Shown piece after piece: positions 5,266 to 8,373 of a stretch of DNA of 8,373 bases (positions within the stretch are counted from its first letter, which is position 1; every line of letters begins with the position of its first letter). The notes below the pieces were generated by a model. It saw only the letters and a list, made by a program, of their open reading frames with translations, was not told the DNA's origin and searched no databases. Source of the DNA: Candidatus Margulisiibacteriota bacterium. Its GTDB lineage: Bacteria > Margulisbacteria > Termititenacia > Termititenacales > Termititenacaceae. The DNA is taken from positions 1 through 8,373 of the forward strand of contig JAIRZV010000167.1 in assembly GCA_031267055.1 (NCBI GenBank), written 5' to 3'. The position numbers were made by a program, and so were the translations under genes.

Positions 5266-6861
5266 ATGTCTAACATTTTTGCGGAATGTAAGCGCTCCTC
5301 GCTGGAACATGCTGACAGCATAGCCTTTGTCGTGGAGGGAATCACTTACGGCGAGACTTGGCGGAGGGTCTTGGCCAGAGCCGCGGCTTTGCAGGCGCGC
5401 GGCGTCAAAAAAGGCGATGTCATCGGCCTCCTGAGCAAAAATTCTCCAGAATGGTGCATTACTTTTATGGCGATTGCGTCGCTGGGTGCGCTGGTTTTGG
5501 TGCTGGACACCAATCTCAAGATTGACATGTACCGGACAATGATCAGTTTTGTAGATACGAAGCTGCTGTATGTTTCCAAAGATTTTGCCGCCGAAGATTA
5601 CGGCGTGGAAAAGTTGCGTATCGAGGAAACAGACTCGCCTCGCGATTTTGCGCCGGCGGAAACAGTGACGGAAGAAGATGTGGCTATCCTGATCTATACT
5701 TCCGGCACCACCGGCTTGCCCAAAGTCGTGCAGCTCACGCATAAAAATTTGATTTCTATATCTCTGGCTTGCATCAAACATGTTTATGCCGAACCGCAGG
5801 ATATTTTTATGACCGTGCTGCCGCTGTATCACGTGTACGGCATTTTGGCCGGATTTTATGCGCCGTATCTGGCTGGCTGTGGCTTGATTTTTCAGAACTC
5901 GCTCAAAGGGCCGGACATTTTGGGCACGCTGGCCAAATATCCAGTGACGGTGTTTTCAGCGGTGCCGCAAATGTGGGAAATTTTCTTTGACCGTCTGGTC
6001 AAGACGCTCAAAAATGAATCAATGTTTAAATACCGCTTGTTCATGTTTTTTGTTAAATACGCGCCGGATCTGCGGCATTTGGGGCTGGGACGCTTGGTCG
6101 ACAAAATTTTTTATCCAGTGCATAAAACATTCGGCCTGCATCTGCGCCTGCTTTTGAGCGGCGGCTCCCGTTTGGGCTGGCGGTATTGCCTTTACTATAA
6201 AAATATGAGTTTTCGGGTGGTCGAGGGTTATGGCCTGACCGAGACCGCTGGACCGATCTGCGGTGGCAAGTATCACAAGCCTACGCCGATTTGTGTGGGC
6301 AAACCGCTGGGCAATAATTTTGTCGAGGTGCGCGATCTCAACTCCGATGGTATCGGCGACATCTGGCTCAAAGGCGACGCGGTGACGCCGGGTTATTACA
6401 AAAATCCTCAAGCGACCAAAGCGGCTTTTGATGAGCATGGCTGGTTCAACAGCGGCGATATGGGGTTTATCGACAGACATGGTGAACTGCATATACGCGG
6501 CCGCCGCAAAAATGTGATCGTGATGGCTTCCGGTAAAAATGTTTATCCCGAAGATCTGGAAGCTTACTATTTGCAATCGTCGTTGATCGAGGAGATCACA
6601 GTTTTTGGCCGCTATATAGACCGGCACGAAACGGTTTACGCCGTGATCCGTCCGCCGGAGAATACGGAAAACGCTTATGCAAAAATCAAAGCGGAATTAA
6701 AACATATGAGCCACGGCTTGCCGACCTACAAACGCATCGGCGATTTTGCTGTGTCTATTGAGCCGCTGCCGCGCACTTCCACACAAAAAGTCAAAGTGCA
6801 TGAGGTTGTCGCCAAGCTTGAGGCGGGAGAATATCAGACAAAAGCGGATCCGGTAAATTAA
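5266..6861 (+). CDS. Long-chain acyl-CoA synthetase / AMP-dependent ligase (FadD-like)
   Basis: 531 residues, a complete ANL-superfamily enzyme. It would activate a carboxylic acid, probably a fatty acid, with ATP to an acyl-adenylate and then to the CoA thioester. Seen: the P-loop YTSGTTGLPK (144-153); PLYHVYG (186-192); LLLSGGSRLG (295-304); the adenylate-binding GYGLTET (321-327); NSGDMG with D398; the hinge and C-terminal signature RGRRKNVIVMASGKNVYPED (411-430); and LPRTSTQKVK (501-510), where K508 is the expected adenylation Lys. The usual Gly before that Lys is Gln here. The protein lacks transmembrane segments. The N-terminus fits the family from MSNIFAECKRSSLEH, which supports ATG 5266, though no Shine-Dalgarno sequence precedes it; TATTAT ends 10 bases upstream. 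Substrate chain length is not evident. It is divergent from asd. Confidence 0.92.
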   Translation: MSNIFAECKRSSLEHADSIAFVVEGITYGETWRRVLARAAALQARGVKKGDVIGLLSKNSPEWCITFMAIASLGALVLVLDTNLKIDMYRTMISFVDTKLLYVSKDFAAEDYGVEKLRIEETDSPRDFAPAETVTEEDVAILIYTSGTTGLPKVVQLTHKNLISISLACIKHVYAEPQDIFMTVLPLYHVYGILAGFYAPYLAGCGLIFQNSLKGPDILGTLAKYPVTVFSAVPQMWEIFFDRLVKTLKNESMFKYRLFMFFVKYAPDLRHLGLGRLVDKIFYPVHKTFGLHLRLLLSGGSRLGWRYCLYYKNMSFRVVEGYGLTETAGPICGGKYHKPTPICVGKPLGNNFVEVRDLNSDGIGDIWLKGDAVTPGYYKNPQATKAAFDEHGWFNSGDMGFIDRHGELHIRGRRKNVIVMASGKNVYPEDLEAYYLQSSLIEEITVFGRYIDRHETVYAVIRPPENTENAYAKIKAELKHMSHGLPTYKRIGDFAVSIEPLPRTSTQKVKVHEVVAKLEAGEYQTKADPVN

Positions 6862-6866
6862 AAAAT

Positions 6867-6890
6867 GCGCCGCACGGCAATTTCTGGCGC
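6867..6890 (+). other. Weak hairpin GCGCC/GGCGC after the acyl-CoA synthetase stop
   Basis: Five-base arms (6867-6871, 6886-6890) with a 14-base loop, starting 6 bases after the stop codon. There is no immediate T-run, so it is at best a weak or Rho-assisted terminator. Confidence 0.25.
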
Positions 6891-6919
6891 GATTGGTTTT
6901 GGTCGGGCATATAGTGTTT

Positions 6920-6956
6920 TTTGACTTTTTTGTACTACTAGTATAAAAAAGTCAAA
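6920..6956. repeat. Long AT-rich inverted repeat, possible terminator
   Basis: The 18-base arms (6920-6937 and 6939-6956) pair around a single C at 6938, with one G-T wobble (6932/6944). The left arm reads TTTGACTTTTTTGTACTA. In plus-strand RNA it would form a long hairpin followed by only UUU, so it is a poor classical terminator. Each strand also contains TTGACT with a TATAAA- or TACAAA-like box 15 bases on, so the element might instead bind a regulator or act as a promoter. It lies 59 bases after the acyl-CoA synthetase stop. Confidence 0.6.
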
Positions 6957-7112
6957 TTTCCTATTTGCTGAAATTTTGCTGTGGAGTTAGCCGCGTTATT
7001 TGTTTACTCTAAAATATTTGCAACAATTGAGAGTTACTTACGATAAAAATATATAGTGATATATAGGTATATTTTGAGAAAAAGTGGGTATATACTTAGG
7101 TAAGAGGATAGT
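6957..7112 (+). other. AT-rich intergenic segment
   Basis: No gene is seen. It is rich in short ATATATAG-type repeats (for example around 7050-7067). TTGAGA (7027-7032) and TATATA (7050-7055) are separated by 17 bases and could be a promoter for the leader ORF and the downstream gene. The base composition is clearly more AT-rich than the genes to the left. Confidence 0.35.
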
Positions 7113-7217
7113 ATGCTTTTGTTGAAAGAAAAAAACAATAATATCGCGAGAGAAATGATAAATATTTCGGCAGATAACTATTGCTTAACAGTTACCCCCC
7201 CCCCCCCACTAAAATAA
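7113..7217 (+). CDS. Putative leader ORF of 34 codons ending in a C-tract-encoded Pro4
   Basis: ATG 7113 is preceded by AAGAGGA at a good distance. The frame encodes MLLLKEKNNNIAREMINI, continues through SADNYCLTVT, then four prolines read from the C13 tract, and ends LK-stop at 7215-7217. I recognise no family. The peptide is hydrophobic and basic at its N-terminus and has no clear membrane helix. With one more C (C14), or two fewer, the frame would continue to TAG 7262-7264 and add TKITDNKHPLAKGGVAYG, giving about 53 residues. It may be a real small protein broken by slippage or sequencing error, or a regulatory leader peptide. Whether it is translated is unknown. Confidence 0.4.
   Translation: MLLLKEKNNNIAREMINISADNYCLTVTPPPPLK
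7195..7207 (+). repeat. Homopolymer of 13 C
   Basis: An uninterrupted C13 run lies inside the 3' end of the leader ORF. Runs of this length are hotspots for slipped-strand changes and also for sequencing error. On the minus strand it is G13, which could form a quadruplex-like structure. Confidence 0.95.
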
Positions 7218-7225
7218 CTGATAAC

Positions 7226-7256
7226 AAGCATCCTTTAGCTAAAGGAGGTGTTGCTT
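7226..7256 (+). promoter_or_regulatory. Hairpin that would sequester a strong ribosome-binding site
   Basis: TCCTTTAGCTAAAGGA (7231-7246) is a perfect 16-base palindrome. AAGCA (7226-7230) and TGCTT (7252-7256) add an outer stem with a 5-base bulge. The right arm contains most of AAAGGAGGTG (7241-7250), the closest match to the anti-16S sequence in the window, placed 6 bases before ATG 7257. Folding would hide it from ribosomes. Confidence 0.55.
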
Positions 7257-7274
7257 ATGGATAGCGCCTCTTAG
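7257..7274 (+). CDS. Five-codon minigene or decayed small ORF (MDSAS)
   Basis: ATG 7257 has the strongest ribosome-binding site in the window but reaches TAG after five codons. Reading past that TAG in the same frame gives SFCVILCFVLKNKK and another TAG. Inserting one T instead gives MDSASLVILCHFVLCSQK. Both alternatives have a short hydrophobic core and a polar or basic end, so this may be a decayed membrane micropeptide. It could equally be a regulatory minigene. Low confidence that any product exists. Confidence 0.3.
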   Translation: MDSAS

Positions 7275-7329
7275 TCATTCTGTGTCATTTTGTGCTTTGT
7301 TCTCAAAAATAAAAAATAGGAGTTGGATT

Positions 7330-8373
7330 ATGAAAATTATTAATGGACAGCAAAATTTAGAGCTTTATAATTATAAACCGAGAGTACAAGATAAAACTTT
7401 AAGAGAGCATACAACACGCAAGTTGCCTTTTCCCACGGATAAATTAACTGTGGAGTATACCTCTAATATTCCCCAAGTAAACAGAACCGGTCTTGGCGCT
7501 GAAAATGCGATCGAGCAAGTGTTTACTGTGGAAGCGGATTTGGTTTCTAATGAGAATATTCAGAAAGCCAGGAGCGTCCTGAATGATCTGCTGTTTGCAA
7601 TTAAGAGTGAATTAACCAAACACCCGTCCGCCTCTGTTGGAGATAAAATATTGATGGCGTATTCTGTTATAAATAAACAGTTTGGCGGATTTAAGGTAGA
7701 TGAACAAAGTAACCTGTTCACCAGTGCGCTTATAAATAAAGCGCTGGATTGCGACACCGCCTCGCTGGTTATTTTTGCGTTGGCGGAAGAATTAAAGGCT
7801 GTTGATCCGGAATGGGAAAAACTTGGTGTGGTGGTAATTCCGGGGCATGTTTTTATTGAATACAATGGTGAATATTATGATATTGTCGGAAATGATGGGC
7901 AGGGCGGCAAAGTTGACAGAGCAATTTATATTCAGCATTTTAATGTAGATAAAGATAACGCGACGGAAATCCTGTCACCGGTGAGAGAAGATAAAATACC
8001 GTTTTTGAGCAATATAATTACTGGCATACAAACATTTATTACAAACAGAGATAATTCCGATGATGTTCAAGCGGCTAAAACTTATTTTTTGAAAGCTAAC
8101 GAAATAGCCCCTAATATTCGCGCGTTGTACCAACTCGGCAATATAGCGGGAATGGCAAAAGAGTATACAGAAGCTATCAGTTACTATAACCAGGCATTAC
8201 AGATAAACCCTAATGATATTGATGCTCTTTACTCCAGAGGAAACGCTTATTTTCTAAGCGCGGATTATATTTCGGCGCGTCGGGATTTTCAGGCTATTAA
8301 AGATTTATATCCGAACAATACTGGAATTCAAGGCTTAATGAATAACCATTTAGCTGAGATAGATAAGGCAATG
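7330..8373 (+). CDS. Transglutaminase-like protein with C-terminal TPR repeats (3' end outside window)
   Basis: 348 codons are visible and the frame is still open at the right edge. The start is ATG 7330 with AGGAG 7 bases upstream. There is no signal peptide (MKIINGQQNLELYNYKP). Residues about 78-190 resemble a transglutaminase-like/SirB1-type fold. C141 in LDCDTASLVIFAL sits at the start of a helix, H173 is in VVIPGHVFIEYNG, and D184 is in EYYDIVG. These give the order and spacing expected of a Cys-His-Asp triad. Residues about 250-335 are TPR repeats: RALYQLGNIAGMAKEYTEAI, then YYNQALQINPND, then DALYSRGNAYF. Such proteins may be peptidases, crosslinkers or inactive scaffolds; the substrate is unknown. 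Codon use is more AT-rich than in asd or the acyl-CoA synthetase gene. A complex leader precedes it, so its expression may be conditional. Confidence 0.75.
   Translation, partial: MKIINGQQNLELYNYKPRVQDKTLREHTTRKLPFPTDKLTVEYTSNIPQVNRTGLGAENAIEQVFTVEADLVSNENIQKARSVLNDLLFAIKSELTKHPSASVGDKILMAYSVINKQFGGFKVDEQSNLFTSALINKALDCDTASLVIFALAEELKAVDPEWEKLGVVVIPGHVFIEYNGEYYDIVGNDGQGGKVDRAIYIQHFNVDKDNATEILSPVREDKIPFLSNIITGIQTFITNRDNSDDVQAAKTYFLKANEIAPNIRALYQLGNIAGMAKEYTEAISYYNQALQINPNDIDALYSRGNAYFLSADYISARRDFQAIKDLYPNNTGIQGLMNNHLAEIDKAM

Noticed and set aside
5167..5832. 221-codon minus-strand open frame over the start of the acyl-CoA synthetase gene
   Set aside because: It lies antisense to a gene with all family motifs, has no recognisable domain and is low in typical protein-like composition (many His, Arg, Gln). 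It is a shadow frame.
6019..6627. 202-codon minus-strand open frame inside the acyl-CoA synthetase gene
   Set aside because: It is antisense to the conserved GYGLTET and C-terminal signature region and has no ribosome-binding site or known domain.
7050..7067. ATATATAG short tandem repeats as a possible CRISPR or replication element
   Set aside because: Only two imperfect short copies with no spacers or other origin motifs; this looks like AT-rich low-complexity intergenic DNA.
7257..7320. TAG recoding to read through MDSAS-stop
   Set aside because: TAG ends the XRE, yhaM, membrane protein and methyltransferase genes at the expected lengths, so it is a normal stop in this organism.
7560..7865. 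101-codon minus-strand open frame within the last gene
   Set aside because: It is Ser/Asn-rich and antisense to the transglutaminase-like domain containing the probable catalytic residues. The plus-strand frame is open for 348 codons.
1..8373. tRNA genes, full rRNA genes, insertion sequences or a CRISPR array
   Set aside because: I saw no tRNA-like cloverleaf, no rRNA core sequence, no transposase and no regularly spaced direct repeats in the window.

Overview
The window looks like chromosomal DNA of a bacterium of moderate base composition. Coding is dense from the left edge to about 6860; an AT-richer, loosely packed stretch follows. TAA, TAG and TGA all act as normal stops. The gene mix (YhaM-type exoribonuclease, aspartate-semialdehyde dehydrogenase, long-chain acyl-CoA synthetase, orphan phage-type tail fibre, transglutaminase/TPR protein) does not fix a phylum. 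An uncultured, anaerobe-like lineage such as Margulisbacteria or Elusimicrobia is possible, but that is only an impression.

Left region (1-1635): the end of an unidentified plus-strand gene converges on a minus-strand tail-collar/tail-fibre protein (163-1179). That gene is divergent from a small XRE-family regulator (1318-1635). The 138 bases between them hold a good minus-strand sigma70-type promoter, a probable overlapping plus-strand promoter, and three inverted repeats. One repeat covers the start codon of the regulator. This resembles an autoregulated phage-type switch.

Middle region (1764-6861): yhaM (OB-fold plus HD nuclease) is followed by a multi-pass membrane protein with its own strong promoter. 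The membrane protein gene ends tail-to-tail with a methyltransferase gene; both stop codons lie within one CTAG. The methyltransferase is the second gene of an operon behind asd (lysine/threonine/methionine branch and diaminopimelate supply). asd is divergent from a FadD-like acyl-CoA synthetase, with a TTGGCA/TGCCAA inverted repeat between them.

Right region (6862-8373): an AT-rich segment carries a near-perfect 18-bp-arm inverted repeat, then an unusual leader. The leader holds a 34-codon ORF with a good ribosome-binding site, ending in a C13 tract that encodes Pro4. Next comes a perfect palindrome overlapping the best Shine-Dalgarno sequence in the window, which serves only a 5-codon minigene. 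After that comes a transglutaminase-like protein with TPR repeats, which runs off the window. One extra C would extend the leader ORF through the hairpin and over the minigene start, so the leader could be a phase-variable or attenuation-type switch. This is the most interesting candidate in the window, with the caveat that long homopolymers are prone to sequencing error.
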